A stretch of 64,000 nucleotides of DNA from Noviherbaspirillum pedocola (GTDB lineage Bacteria; Pseudomonadota; Gammaproteobacteria; Burkholderiales; Burkholderiaceae_D): assembly GCF_016632335.1 (NCBI RefSeq), contig NZ_JAEPBG010000017.1, positions 1 to 64,000 on the forward strand. Reading direction: 5' to 3'. Positions within the stretch are counted from its first letter, which is position 1, and every line of letters begins with the position of its first letter. A model generated the notes under the pieces. That model was not told where the DNA came from and did not search any database. It saw nothing but the letters and a program-made list of their open reading frames with translations. Made by a program: the position numbers and the translations under genes. Positions 36,891-46,269 of the stretch are shown here, piece after piece.

Positions 36891-36911
36891 TTTCCGGCCG
36901 GAGTATCGCGC

Positions 36912-38564
36912 TTAAAAGCGGTATTGCGCGCTGGCCCAGACTACCGGGCGCTCGTCATGCGGGTCGGACAGCGCCGCGCCGCCGCGGGTTTTCCAGGCCA
37001 GCGTCAGGTTGCCGGTCCAATCGCCATAAGTGCCGCGCACACCGGCGCCGGCGCCGGCAACACTGCGGTGATTGTTTGCCACGGCGCTCCACGGATCACG
37101 GTTGGTGGTCACACGGCCGGCATCGTAGAACAGATAGGGCATGCAGGAGCCCGCTGCATAGCGAAGTTCCAGTTGCGCCAGCCAGCCCGAATCGCCGTAG
37201 CCTTCACCGCTCGGATAGGCGCGCACGCCATTGATGCCGCCGAGCCCGAATTTTTCCGAAGAGTCGAGGTTGCCACCGGCCCACTGCGCCGACATGCGTC
37301 CGTAGACATCGACATGCTCGGACACCGACTGGATCCGCGCGACATCGAGATTGATCTTCGAGAAACGGCCAGCGCTGCGTGCGGTCGTCTGATCGATGGC
37401 CGCAAGGGTATCGTCCAGATGCAGCCGGCCCGGCGTCCAGGTCAGTGCGCCATAGGTGATGCCGGCGCGCAGGAAACCATCGCGCACATCGAAGGACAGC
37501 GCCAGCGGCAACGTATCGCTCGATTTTTCACTGCTGGTCGCGGTCGTATCCTGGCGATCGTGCAGGCGCTTGTGATCCAGGCCGGCGGACAGCGTCACAT
37601 TGCGCGCCTGCGAGCGGATCAGCGGATAGCTGAGTCCAAGGCTGGCGATATCAGCCGTGCCGTTCGCGCCCAGCCCGGAAAAGCTGCCGCCGAGCGTGTA
37701 ATAGGTATGCGCATAGCCGACGCGTCCGCGCAGGCCGGAATAGCCCAGCGGCGCGGCATAGGCGAGCGAGCCGAACCACATCCGCTCCTGCGTGTACAGC
37801 GACTGCAGCGCAATCTGGTCGCCGAGACGAAACGGGCTGTCGATATCGAGGTTCGCATGGGCACGCACCCGGCCGGTGTAGCGGTTGCCGTAGTCATCGA
37901 TACCGACTTCGCCCTTGTAGCGATGGTCGCGCTGCACTTCGACCAGCAGATCGCCGGTGCCGACTTCCCGTCCGGGACGCACCACCGGCCGGGTGCGCAC
38001 GCCCGGCTGGTCGTCGAGGATCAGCGTGACGCGTTCGAGATCCGGGCTTTCCATGATGGCGCCAACGGGCAGATGCGACAGAAAGCCCTGGGCGCCTTCG
38101 ATGAAGGCCGGCTCGCCATGCGCCGTCACCCGGCCGTAGCGGCCTTCGAGCACGTGCAACTGCAACTGGCCGCCGGCCAGATCCTGTTGCGGCAGATAGA
38201 CCCGGGCGAAGGGATAACCCTGGGCCTGGTAATACGCGGTCAGTTTCGCAGCAAGAGCGGACAGGCCGGCGAAATCATAGGTCTTGCCGCTGACCGGGCC
38301 GAGCGCGTCCAGCAACTGCGCTTGCGGAATGCGGCTGTTACCGTCGATACGGATGCTGTCGATCTTCACCTGCAGTCCGCCGGGCATCTGCATGTCGGCG
38401 GGTTTGAGAATATCGATCGCTACGCCAGGATTTTGCGCCGGGCGTGGCAGGGTTTGTGTGGTTTCCTGCAGCAGGCGGCCGGCATCGGGCTGCTGCTGCG
38501 CAAGAACCGGCGTTGCCGCAATCGCCAGCGCCGCGGCGGGAAGAAAGGTGTGATGGAGTTTCAT
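36912..38564 (-). CDS. Two-partner secretion outer-membrane transporter TpsB (ShlB/FhaC/HecB family)
   Basis: 550 residues. Signal peptide MKLHHTFLPAAALAIAATPV then LAQ. A periplasmic POTRA region (VKIDSIRIDGNSRIPQAQLL, YYQAQGYPFARVYLPQQDLA) is followed by a 16-strand barrel domain ending with WAKTRGGAALSDP-like AWKTRGGAALSDPHDERPVV and a C-terminal YRF. The final aromatic is recognised by the BAM machinery. It exports the TpsA encoded upstream on the same strand. The two genes are separated by the element at 38624-38838. Confidence 0.92.
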   Translation of the reverse strand: MKLHHTFLPAAALAIAATPVLAQQQPDAGRLLQETTQTLPRPAQNPGVAIDILKPADMQMPGGLQVKIDSIRIDGNSRIPQAQLLDALGPVSGKTYDFAGLSALAAKLTAYYQAQGYPFARVYLPQQDLAGGQLQLHVLEGRYGRVTAHGEPAFIEGAQGFLSHLPVGAIMESPDLERVTLILDDQPGVRTRPVVRPGREVGTGDLLVEVQRDHRYKGEVGIDDYGNRYTGRVRAHANLDIDSPFRLGDQIALQSLYTQERMWFGSLAYAAPLGYSGLRGRVGYAHTYYTLGGSFSGLGANGTADIASLGLSYPLIRSQARNVTLSAGLDHKRLHDRQDTTATSSEKSSDTLPLALSFDVRDGFLRAGITYGALTWTPGRLHLDDTLAAIDQTTARSAGRFSKINLDVARIQSVSEHVDVYGRMSAQWAGGNLDSSEKFGLGGINGVRAYPSGEGYGDSGWLAQLELRYAAGSCMPYLFYDAGRVTTNRDPWSAVANNHRSVAGAGAGVRGTYGDWTGNLTLAWKTRGGAALSDPHDERPVVWASAQYRF

Positions 38565-38623
38565 GCTTGGGAAGAATGAGGCGCGGCGCGCGGACTTTGC
38601 CGCGCGCCGCTTCAGGAGCGCTT

Positions 38624-38838
38624 ATACCAATCCCGGCCCGTAACGTACCAAATGAAACCGGTGGATTTTTTCGTCTGGCAAGGGCGAAGCCGGGGTTTCG
38701 AGCGGCACTGGCTTGCAAGCCAGTGTGCGCGCTGCAAGCGCGGGAGGAGTGAATAGCTATGCCTATTCACGACGAGCGCAACGCCGCCAGGCGGAAAAAG
38801 ACACGGTTTCATGGTGCGTTATGGGCCGGGATTGGTAT
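38624..38838. repeat. About 215-bp inverted-repeat element between tpsA and tpsB
   Basis: The ends are imperfect inverted repeats: ATACCAATCCCGGCCC at 38624 faces its exact complement ending at 38838. Similarity continues inward for about 50 nt with small indels, through TGAAACCG and the T-run. Inside are ACTGGCTTGCAAGCCAGT, GTGAATAG/CTATTCAC and smaller dyads. It carries no gene. Its right end touches the last base of the tpsA stop codon. It looks like a MITE or REP-type element, or an mRNA-processing structure. No other copy is in this window. Confidence 0.75.
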
Positions 38839-41800
38839 TAATTGCTGATCGACTCAGTTGCGGCCGACGTGGCGGCCGGTGCGGTGGTTGCCGGCATGCG
38901 GATGCCGCCGGACACCACGAAGACATTCAGGAACTTCACATCGCGCCCGGCGCTCAGGCCTTGCGTTGCGCTTTGCCGGTTCGACGCCACGGCCGGCGCA
39001 TCGCTGTTCTGGGCGGGGGATGTCGGTCCCTCCGCGCCGCTATTCACGCCGTTCACGGTGTTCACCGTGCTTGCCGCATTTGCCGCCGGCACGCTGGCCG
39101 CGGCCGGAGCTGCGTTAGCCGCTGCCGGCGTGTCCGGCACCGCCAGATAGTTCAGCGCACCCACGCTTGGCGCCGGCGTGGGCCGTACCGGCGCCACCAG
39201 TTGCGAAGCATTGGCGGCTGCGGCGATCGGCAGCTGCGCCGGCGTTGCGCTTGCCACCACCTGCAACGGGATCGCAGGCGCCGGGATTGCAGGCGTCGGC
39301 GCAACAGGCGTCGGCGCTGCGGCCAGGATGCTGGCGCTGGTGACGGCATTGCCATCGATGCGGTAGTTGCCGGCGTTGGCGCCCTGCAGCGCCAGGCCAG
39401 TGACATTGACCGCAATGCCGGATGCCGGCGCGGCCTGGGCGAAGCTGGCCTGGGCATGGGCAGCGTCGAGCGCGATATCGTCGCCGGCGAGCGCGCCGTC
39501 GAGCTTGCCGGCTGTTACCAGCGTGGCTGTCGTCGTGCCGTCGAAGCTCTTGTCCGCAGCCACCGTCCCGGAAACAGCCAGCGCCTTCGCAAGAATGCTG
39601 GCCGTCGTCGACGCTTGTGACGTGATGCTGTAGTTGCCGACATCGGTGCCGCTATAGGCGCTGCTCAGGCTGACGGTCTTGCCGTTGCCGGCGTTGCGGT
39701 CGGCGAAGCTGCCGCTGGCCGTCACATTGACCGCATCGCCCGCCACCAGACCAGCGAGCTGTGCGCCCGCAGTGCTGACCGTGGCGCCGGTCGTGCCGTC
39801 GTAAGTCTTGTCGGCGGCCGTGATGCCGGAAACCGTCAGCGACTTCGGCGCGATGGTCGCGCTCAATCCGGTCGGATTGGCGACGGTGTAGTTCGATGCC
39901 AGTCCGGTGCCGTTGCCAAGCGCAATGCCGGTTACCGTCACCGCCTTGTTCGCACCCGCATTCTTGTCGGCGAAGCTGCCGGTCTGGCCGGAGAAACCAA
40001 GGGTCTCGCCATTGACCAGGCCGACGAGCGTGCCGCCGGACAGGCTTGCCGCGCTCGTGCCGTCATAGGTCCTGTTTTGCGCGGTCATGCCAGTCACGGT
40101 CAGTGCCTTCGGCGTGATGCTGGCCGTCGTGGTGCTCTGGCCGGTGAGCGCATAGTTCGCCGCGTCGGCGCCGGTCAGCACACCGTTGATGTTGACCGTC
40201 TTGCCGTTGCCGGCATTGCTGTTGGCGAAGGCGCCGGTGGCGGAAACGCCAACCTGGTCGCTCCCCAGCAACCCGGACATCAGCAGTCCGGCGCTTCCGA
40301 GCGTGGCAGTCGTCGTGCCGTCATAAATCTTGTCGGCGGCGGTAATGCCGGAAATGGTGAGTGCCTTGGGCGTGATCGAGCCGGTGACGTCAGTGGGATT
40401 GGCGATGGTGTAGTTCGATGCCAGGCCGGTGCCATTGCCAAGTGTGACGCCGGTGACCGTCACAGCCTTGTTCGCGCCGGCATTCCTATTGGCGAAGCTG
40501 CCGGTCTGTCCCGAGAAGCTCAAGGTTTCGCCATTGACCAGGCCGGAGAGCGTGCCGCCGGACAGCGTTGCGGCGGTGCTGCCGTCATAGACCTTGTCCT
40601 GTGCCGTCATGCCGGTGACGGTCAATGCCTTCGGCGTGATCGAGCCGGTGACATTGGTCGGATTGGCGACCGTATAGTTCGATGCCAGGCCGCTGCCGTT
40701 GGCCAGCGTCACACCAGTCACGGTGACGGCCTTGCCAGTGCCGGCATTCGCATCGGCAAAGCTGCCGGTTTGTCCCGAGAAGCCCAGCGTTTCGCCGTTG
40801 ACCAAACCGGAAAGCGCGCCGCCGGACAGCGTTGCTGCAGTCGTGCCGTCATAGGTCTTGGTCTGCGCGTTCATGCCAGTCACGGTCAGCGCTTTCGGCG
40901 TGATCGACGCGGTAACGTCGGTCGGATTGGTCACCGTGTAGTTCGATGCCGATCCGGTGCCATTGGCCAGCGTCACGCCGGTGACCGTGACAGCCTTGCC
41001 GGTGCCGACATTCTTGTCGGCGAAGCTGCCGCTTTCCCCGGCAATCGACAGGGTTTCGCCGTTGACCAGTCCAGAGAGCGTGCCGCCGGACAGCGTTGCA
41101 TTGGCGCTGCCGTCATAGATCTTGTCCTGCGCCGTCATGCCGGTCACGGTCAGCGCCTTTGGTGTGATCGAGGCCGTATTGCCGCTGCTGGCGGCGGTGA
41201 GCGAGGGCAGCTTGTAGTTGCTGGCCGCGCCGGTCGCACCGTCGGCCAGCGTGATGCCGCTCACGTACTGCGCGCCGCCGACATTGGCGCTATTGGCCAC
41301 CGCGCCGGTATAGGTGAGGTCTTCGCCAGCGACCAGATTGCCCAGGGTGACGGCGCCGGCCATGCTGGTCGAGCCATCGTAAGTCTTGCTGGCGCTTACG
41401 GTCACGGTGCGCGCCGTGATGTTCGCAGTGGCGCTGGCCGAGGTGCCCGACAGGGTGTAGTTGTTCTTGTCGGCGCCGGCAAGCGAAATGCCGCTGATGC
41501 TGACGCTGTACTGGCCGACGTTTTTGCTGGCAAAGGAACCGGTGCCGCTGAGGGTCACGTTGTCGCCGCCAAGGATGCCGGAAGCGGTGACGGCGGCATT
41601 GGTGTTGCCGTCGTAGACCTTGTCCGCCGCGATGGGCGTGAGGGTCTTGGGTGTGATCGTGTAATTGCCGGTCGAGAAATAACCGAGCGCATATCGCACG
41701 CCGCCGCTGGTATAGGCCACTCCATTGGCCGGGTCGGCAAGCAGCGGGCTATAGGTGCCGGCATTCTTGCTCGGCGTCAGGAAGTTGTAGCTGCCCGCGG

Positions 41801-43967
41801 TGAGCGAGCCGAGCGTGAACGAGGCGTCATTGCCGGTGGTCGTGTAGCTCAGGTTCGTGGCGGCGGTGGTGCCGTCATAGGTCTTCGAGCCGCCGGTGGC
41901 CAGCACATAGGACACATGCCATGCCGCATCATTGGTCTCGAACACCGCCTTGTTGTAGCTGCCGTTGGCAGCGGGCACGGTCATCGTTCCGCCGTACAGC
42001 GAGTTGGTGTTCAGCGCGCTGGTGGAGTAGGTGATGTTCTGCGCCGCGCCATTGAGCTTGATGAGCCAATCCGCCACCGAGGGCGCGCGGAAACGGATCG
42101 TGCTCGCGCCGCCGTTGCTGCTCAGGCCGATGGCGCCCTGCTGCGTGGTGGCGTTGTCGACGTTGCCGCTGTAGTTCGTGCCGCTGATGAGCAGCGAGGA
42201 ACGCGAGGACGCGATGATGCTCGAGATCGGATCGTTGTTGGATCCGCCCTGGAAAGCCAGTCCGAACACATGGTCGCTGCCGTCGCTTTCGCCGTTCAGG
42301 TACAGCCGTCCCGAGCCGACATTGATGGTGCCGCCGGTCATGATGTACACGCCCGCGGTGTTTGCCACGTACAAACCGCCGCTGGCGGTGGCCGTCGACT
42401 TGCCGTTGATCGTGATGTTGCCGCCGCCGAGGGTGGCGCTGTCCGAGGAAATCGTGCGCGAGGTGCCGATGATCACCGCAGCCGACGTGTTGCTGAGGTT
42501 GAGCGCGTAGCCGATGCCATTCGCATTCGCATAGGACGAAGGTGCGTTGCTGGTGCCGCCGCCGCCGATGACGATGTCGCCGCCATTGGATGTGAGATTG
42601 GCATTGACATTGACGCCGCCGCTGGTCGCTGCGGAAGCCATGCCGGCCAGGAGCGTGATGCCAAGCCGGCTGTTGGTCGAGGAGATCGGGCTGTTGACGA
42701 CGATGTTGTGATCAGCGCGCAGCGTCAGGGTCGTGTCAACGGCGCCGGTCTTGGCAATGGCGTCACTGACGGTGATGTCGCCGACGCCGCTGACGGAAGA
42801 GTAGGCGTTGCTGCTGGTGTCGATGGTGACGTTGGTGGTATTGAGCTGCGTGGCCAGCGCCGCGCCGGTGATGTTGCCGCCCGATGCGGCAATGGTCACG
42901 TTGTATGGATCGATCAGCCATTGGCCGGTAACGCCGTTCGGCGCCAGCGTGGTGACCACGGCTGCCGGATCGATGTTCACCGTTGCCGCGCTGGTTTCAA
43001 TCGCGCCGCCATTGCCGCCCCGAGGTGCGCTGGCGTCCAGCGTGCCGCCGACATGGATGCTGCCGCGTTCCATATCGCCGAGCAGCACGATCTGACCCTG
43101 CTCACCGGTGGCAAGCGTGCGCGCCTGCACAATCCCGGTGTTGTTGATCACGGTGCCGGCCAGTTCGCCGGCGGCCTTCGCGCTCAGATACACCGTGCCG
43201 CCATCGGCGCGGATGGCGCCGCCGTTTTCGATCAGCGCATCAAGGGCGCCTGCCTGCACCTGCAGCTTCACCGGGCCGCCGAAATCGAGCAGCACCTGGC
43301 TGCCGGCGCCGAGCAACGCATTGCCGGCATCCGCGGCGATGGTGCCGGTGTTGGAAACCTTTGCCGCAATCAGCGCGATATTGCCGCCGCTTGCCGCCTG
43401 CAGATTGCCCTGGTTGACGACCGCATTGCTGCTGTTGCCGGAAAACTGGTAGCGGCCTGCGAGGAAATCTTCATTGGAAATCTGCAGCGTGCTGGCGACC
43501 AGGCCACCGACATTGACCTGCGCGCTTGGGCTGAACAGGATGCCGTTCGGGTTGACGAGAAACACCTGGCCATTGGCCTGCAACGCGCCCTGGATGGTGG
43601 ACGCGTCCGGGCCGAGCACGCGGTTCAGCGTCACCGCATCGCGCGATGGTTGCACGAAATTGACGGTGTTGCCCTGGCCTATCGAAAAACCCTGCCATTC
43701 GATAGCCGCGCGCGAGCTGGATTGCGTGATCGTCATGCCGGAACCGGCTTGCGCGATGTTCGCCTGGCCGGCTACGACATTGCCGCCGGTAGGCAGCGCG
43801 CCGGCGGCGAGGGCGCCCGAGCCGGCCAGCATCAGCGAAAGCGCCGCCATGTTCTTGCGCCTCGCGGCGCGACAGGAGAGGGCTTTTACGCGACGCCCGC
43901 CGAATTCCGATGCTGCTTGCCATGTGCCTTTGGCTGCATTCCACACCACGCAATAGATCCGATTCAC
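38838..43967 (-). CDS. Filamentous-haemagglutinin-type TpsA exoprotein with YDG repeats
   Basis: 1709 residues. It begins with an extended signal peptide (MNRIYCVVWNAAKGTWQAAS, a hydrophobic core and AAGA). The TPS secretion domain follows (GNTVNFVQPSRDAVTLNRVL, GQVFLVNPNGILFSPSAQVN, the NPNGI motif) and a beta-helix. Next come about ten repeats of roughly 80 residues, each with a K(T/V/I)YDG motif and SITPKALTVTGM linkers. The C-terminus is rich in proline and alanine. It is secreted by TpsB encoded downstream and is probably a surface adhesin or biofilm factor. The start has the family's ESPR and is secure. Confidence 0.93.
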   Translation of the reverse strand: MNRIYCVVWNAAKGTWQAASEFGGRRVKALSCRAARRKNMAALSLMLAGSGALAAGALPTGGNVVAGQANIAQAGSGMTITQSSSRAAIEWQGFSIGQGNTVNFVQPSRDAVTLNRVLGPDASTIQGALQANGQVFLVNPNGILFSPSAQVNVGGLVASTLQISNEDFLAGRYQFSGNSSNAVVNQGNLQAASGGNIALIAAKVSNTGTIAADAGNALLGAGSQVLLDFGGPVKLQVQAGALDALIENGGAIRADGGTVYLSAKAAGELAGTVINNTGIVQARTLATGEQGQIVLLGDMERGSIHVGGTLDASAPRGGNGGAIETSAATVNIDPAAVVTTLAPNGVTGQWLIDPYNVTIAASGGNITGAALATQLNTTNVTIDTSSNAYSSVSGVGDITVSDAIAKTGAVDTTLTLRADHNIVVNSPISSTNSRLGITLLAGMASAATSGGVNVNANLTSNGGDIVIGGGGTSNAPSSYANANGIGYALNLSNTSAAVIIGTSRTISSDSATLGGGNITINGKSTATASGGLYVANTAGVYIMTGGTINVGSGRLYLNGESDGSDHVFGLAFQGGSNNDPISSIIASSRSSLLISGTNYSGNVDNATTQQGAIGLSSNGGASTIRFRAPSVADWLIKLNGAAQNITYSTSALNTNSLYGGTMTVPAANGSYNKAVFETNDAAWHVSYVLATGGSKTYDGTTAATNLSYTTTGNDASFTLGSLTAGSYNFLTPSKNAGTYSPLLADPANGVAYTSGGVRYALGYFSTGNYTITPKTLTPIAADKVYDGNTNAAVTASGILGGDNVTLSGTGSFASKNVGQYSVSISGISLAGADKNNYTLSGTSASATANITARTVTVSASKTYDGSTSMAGAVTLGNLVAGEDLTYTGAVANSANVGGAQYVSGITLADGATGAASNYKLPSLTAASSGNTASITPKALTVTGMTAQDKIYDGSANATLSGGTLSGLVNGETLSIAGESGSFADKNVGTGKAVTVTGVTLANGTGSASNYTVTNPTDVTASITPKALTVTGMNAQTKTYDGTTAATLSGGALSGLVNGETLGFSGQTGSFADANAGTGKAVTVTGVTLANGSGLASNYTVANPTNVTGSITPKALTVTGMTAQDKVYDGSTAATLSGGTLSGLVNGETLSFSGQTGSFANRNAGANKAVTVTGVTLGNGTGLASNYTIANPTDVTGSITPKALTISGITAADKIYDGTTTATLGSAGLLMSGLLGSDQVGVSATGAFANSNAGNGKTVNINGVLTGADAANYALTGQSTTTASITPKALTVTGMTAQNRTYDGTSAASLSGGTLVGLVNGETLGFSGQTGSFADKNAGANKAVTVTGIALGNGTGLASNYTVANPTGLSATIAPKSLTVSGITAADKTYDGTTGATVSTAGAQLAGLVAGDAVNVTASGSFADRNAGNGKTVSLSSAYSGTDVGNYSITSQASTTASILAKALAVSGTVAADKSFDGTTTATLVTAGKLDGALAGDDIALDAAHAQASFAQAAPASGIAVNVTGLALQGANAGNYRIDGNAVTSASILAAAPTPVAPTPAIPAPAIPLQVVASATPAQLPIAAAANASQLVAPVRPTPAPSVGALNYLAVPDTPAAANAAPAAASVPAANAASTVNTVNGVNSGAEGPTSPAQNSDAPAVASNRQSATQGLSAGRDVKFLNVFVVSGGIRMPATTAPAATSAATESISN
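39537..41879 (-). repeat. Coding tandem repeats (YDG/MBG-type) in TpsA
   Basis: Ten motifs occur in order: KTYDGTTAAT, KVYDGNTNAA, KTYDGSTSMA, KIYDGSANAT, KTYDGTTAAT, KVYDGSTAAT, KIYDGTTTAT, RTYDGTSAAS, KTYDGTTGAT, KSFDGTTTAT. Copies 4-6 and 8 are the most alike, also at the DNA level, which suggests recent duplication or gene conversion. Confidence 0.88.
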
Positions 43968-44063
43968 GACTGTCTCTTCCTGCCTCGAATGAATAAGACC
44001 GGAAGTCTAGCAATATTTCCTGCAGGAATTAATATTCCCCAGGGAAATTTTTAACCTGTTGTA

Positions 44064-45698
44064 TCAGGTGTACGAAAGATTGTTTGTATTGGATGTTGTT
44101 GATGGCAGGCGATGCAGCTCCCTGCCCAGGCGTGGTGTGACGGTGAAGTGATTCGCCAGCGCCAGCAGCTTGTCCGCCTGTTCATGCAGCGAGCTGGATG
44201 CGGCGGCGGCTTCCTCAACCAGTGCCGCATTCTGCTGCGTTACCTCGCCCATCTGCGTGACAGCCGCATTCACTTCGCCCAGGCTGGCGCTCTGCTCACC
44301 GGTAACCTTGCTAATGCCGGCGATGAGTTGCGTTACCTCGCCAGCGCTGTCCACAATCTGCTTCATGGTCCGGCTCGCCTCATGGACCAGACCGCGCCCG
44401 GCGCCGACGTCGCGCGTGGCGTCGTCGATTAACGCACGGATGCGTTTTGAAGCGGCGGCGGAGCGTTGCGCCAGGTTCCTCACTTCATTGGCCACGACTG
44501 CAAATCCTGCACCCTGCGTGCCGGCTCTGGCAGCTTCCACGGCGGCATTGAGCGACAGGATATTGGTCTGAAAGGCGATCCCGTCGATTTCCGTGGTGAT
44601 TTCCGTGATGCGGTCCGAGGAATCGCTGATCGCGGCCATGATGTCCACTACCTGGTGCATGACGGTTCCACCCTGCACGGCAATACCCGAGGCGCCATGG
44701 GCCAGCTTGCTCGCCTCCCGAGCGCTGGTTGCGGTTTGCTGAATGGTTTGCGTGAGTCTTTCGAGCGTTGCCGCCGTCTGCTGGATCGCGCTGGCATGGT
44801 GCTCGGTGCGCGCGGAAAGATCCATATTGCCCGAAGCGATTTCCTGCGAACCGTTGCGTACCGCATCCACCGAAACCTGGATCACTGATACCGTCCCGGC
44901 CAGCATTTGCTGCATCGACTTGATGGCATGGAGCAGGCTGCTCGTATCGCCATTTTTCAGGGCAATCTCCGTGCTCAAGTCCCCCGAAGCAATGCGGCGG
45001 GCAATCGACGCCGCCTCATCGGGCTCGCCGCCGAGTTCTTTCAACAGTTTTCTGACAAGCAGGCCCGCCACCGCAATCGCCAGACCGAGCGAACCGCAGA
45101 AAATTGCCGCAAGAATCACGGTATTGCTGCTGATTTCACTTCTGGCGTCCCCTTCTTCCGCCTCGTTGAGCGCGGTGACGATGAGGACCGCCTTGTCGAT
45201 TGCGGCTCGATGCGTCTCGTAGACAGTCTGCATTTTCTTCAGCGCGGCGGTTGCGCCTGCCGCGTTCCCTTCCTGCAAGGCGGGGGCAAATTCTGCAATG
45301 GCGATTTTGAAAAACGACTGGGCCGGGGCATGGGAGTCGACGAGGAAGGCATCGGCCAGATCCTTCTTCAGGTGCTGTTGCGCCCAGAAGGCGTGGCGCT
45401 CCTGGTACTGCACCTGGAGCTTTTTCAGTCGGTTCACGCCGATTTCCGGCGTCAAATGCAAACCAGCGGCCATTTCCAGGCTGACCTGGTAAGCCTCGAT
45501 GATATAGGCCGGCGGTGGCAGGATATCGGCCACCAGATCCTTGCCGAGGGCAATGCGCTGATAGACCGGGCCATTGACCTCAAGCTTCTGCAGGACGCGA
45601 AATGCACATAGACCAAATAGTCCGAAACCCAGTACGAATACAGCGATCAGCATGCCCAAACGATGCGCCAGACGCATTCCGTTTTTACCGTTTTTCAT
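44064..45698 (-). CDS. Methyl-accepting chemotaxis protein
   Basis: 544 residues. Two membrane helices (LGMLIAVFVLGFGLFGLCAF near residue 15 and TVILAAIFCGSLGLAIAVAG near residue 195) frame a periplasmic helical sensor of about 150 residues. A HAMP region (ELGGEPDEAASIARRIASGD) precedes the signalling domain with the hairpin tip IDGIAFQTNILSLNAAVEAA and GFAVVANEVRNLAQRSAAAS. No CheR-binding pentapeptide is seen at the C-terminus. The ligand is unknown; no che genes are in the window. Confidence 0.93.
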   Translation of the reverse strand: MKNGKNGMRLAHRLGMLIAVFVLGFGLFGLCAFRVLQKLEVNGPVYQRIALGKDLVADILPPPAYIIEAYQVSLEMAAGLHLTPEIGVNRLKKLQVQYQERHAFWAQQHLKKDLADAFLVDSHAPAQSFFKIAIAEFAPALQEGNAAGATAALKKMQTVYETHRAAIDKAVLIVTALNEAEEGDARSEISSNTVILAAIFCGSLGLAIAVAGLLVRKLLKELGGEPDEAASIARRIASGDLSTEIALKNGDTSSLLHAIKSMQQMLAGTVSVIQVSVDAVRNGSQEIASGNMDLSARTEHHASAIQQTAATLERLTQTIQQTATSAREASKLAHGASGIAVQGGTVMHQVVDIMAAISDSSDRITEITTEIDGIAFQTNILSLNAAVEAARAGTQGAGFAVVANEVRNLAQRSAAASKRIRALIDDATRDVGAGRGLVHEASRTMKQIVDSAGEVTQLIAGISKVTGEQSASLGEVNAAVTQMGEVTQQNAALVEEAAAASSSLHEQADKLLALANHFTVTPRLGRELHRLPSTTSNTNNLSYT

Positions 45699-45807
45699 CC
45701 TGGAACCTTAAAAAGTGGTTATAAAGTTTCCAGCAGGATACTAACAGGGAATGCTTAAATCAACATATTTATGAAAAATGTTTGGCTATGCTTAGAATTT
45801 CACATTT

Positions 45808-46118
45808 TTAACGGTTATTTACGATTGTTTTCGGAATCTCCGCGCCAGCATTTTGCTGTGCCTCGTGAACCGTTACTTTCATGCCTTTCTCAGAGAGGCC
45901 ACAGCATTGCTGCACCACATACAAGGGCAGCACGGGCGCCAGACCAATCGGTGGGCGACCGCGTCCTTCAACCTTCGGATATTGCGACTCAAGCCGGCAA
46001 TCAAGCCGGAGCACGGGCTTACTGCCTCGAGCTCAGCCAGAAAACGGTCTCGCCGCGTGAGCTTCTTCTTGCCGGTATATTCGGCTTTGAAAAACTTGAT
46101 TGCATCCCGGCGCTCCAC
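45808..46118 (-). pseudogene. IS5-family transposase relic, N-terminal part, frameshifted
   Basis: Two overlapping minus-strand frames complement each other. One (from 46118) gives FFKAEYTGKKKLTRRDRFLA then ELEAVSPCSGLIAG. The other gives LESQYPKVEGRGRPPIGLAP then VLPLYVVQQCCGLSEKGM. Together they follow the N-terminus of IS5-type transposases (KKxRTKRExFLAEMDAVVPW ... YYPKxGxGRPP ... LLQQWFxLSDxAM). The catalytic DDE domain is absent. The remainder of 45699-46269 has no gene; it should include the promoter of the chemotaxis receptor. Confidence 0.68.
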
Positions 46119-46269
46119 AGCAGAAAGAATGCTGCGTTCTGGCAGGACTCCGACATCGCAGAGCGCGGCTTACAAATAAGGCGGCGGCTCAAGAGTAGCT
46201 GTTGAAATTGTTTGGAATATCTACTTACGAAGTCCAAATCGCAGCTTATGCGTCAGCGCACAAATGCGT

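Noticed and set aside
36867..38579. 570-residue plus-strand frame opposite tpsB
   Set aside because: tpsB has a clear signal peptide, POTRA and barrel end; the antisense frame has none of these.
39537..41879. CRISPR array
   Set aside because: The regularly spaced repeats are in frame within tpsA, about 240 bp apart, and encode YDG protein repeats; there are no cas genes.
40077..44054. 1325-residue open frame on the plus strand opposite tpsA
   Set aside because: The minus-strand TpsA has a signal peptide, a TPS domain and YDG repeats; the plus frame is a low-complexity R/G/A/H-rich shadow created by high GC and repeats.
45771..46205. 145-residue plus-strand frame as a gene
   Set aside because: The minus strand of the same segment carries recognisable fragments of an IS5 transposase; the plus frame has no domain or RBS.
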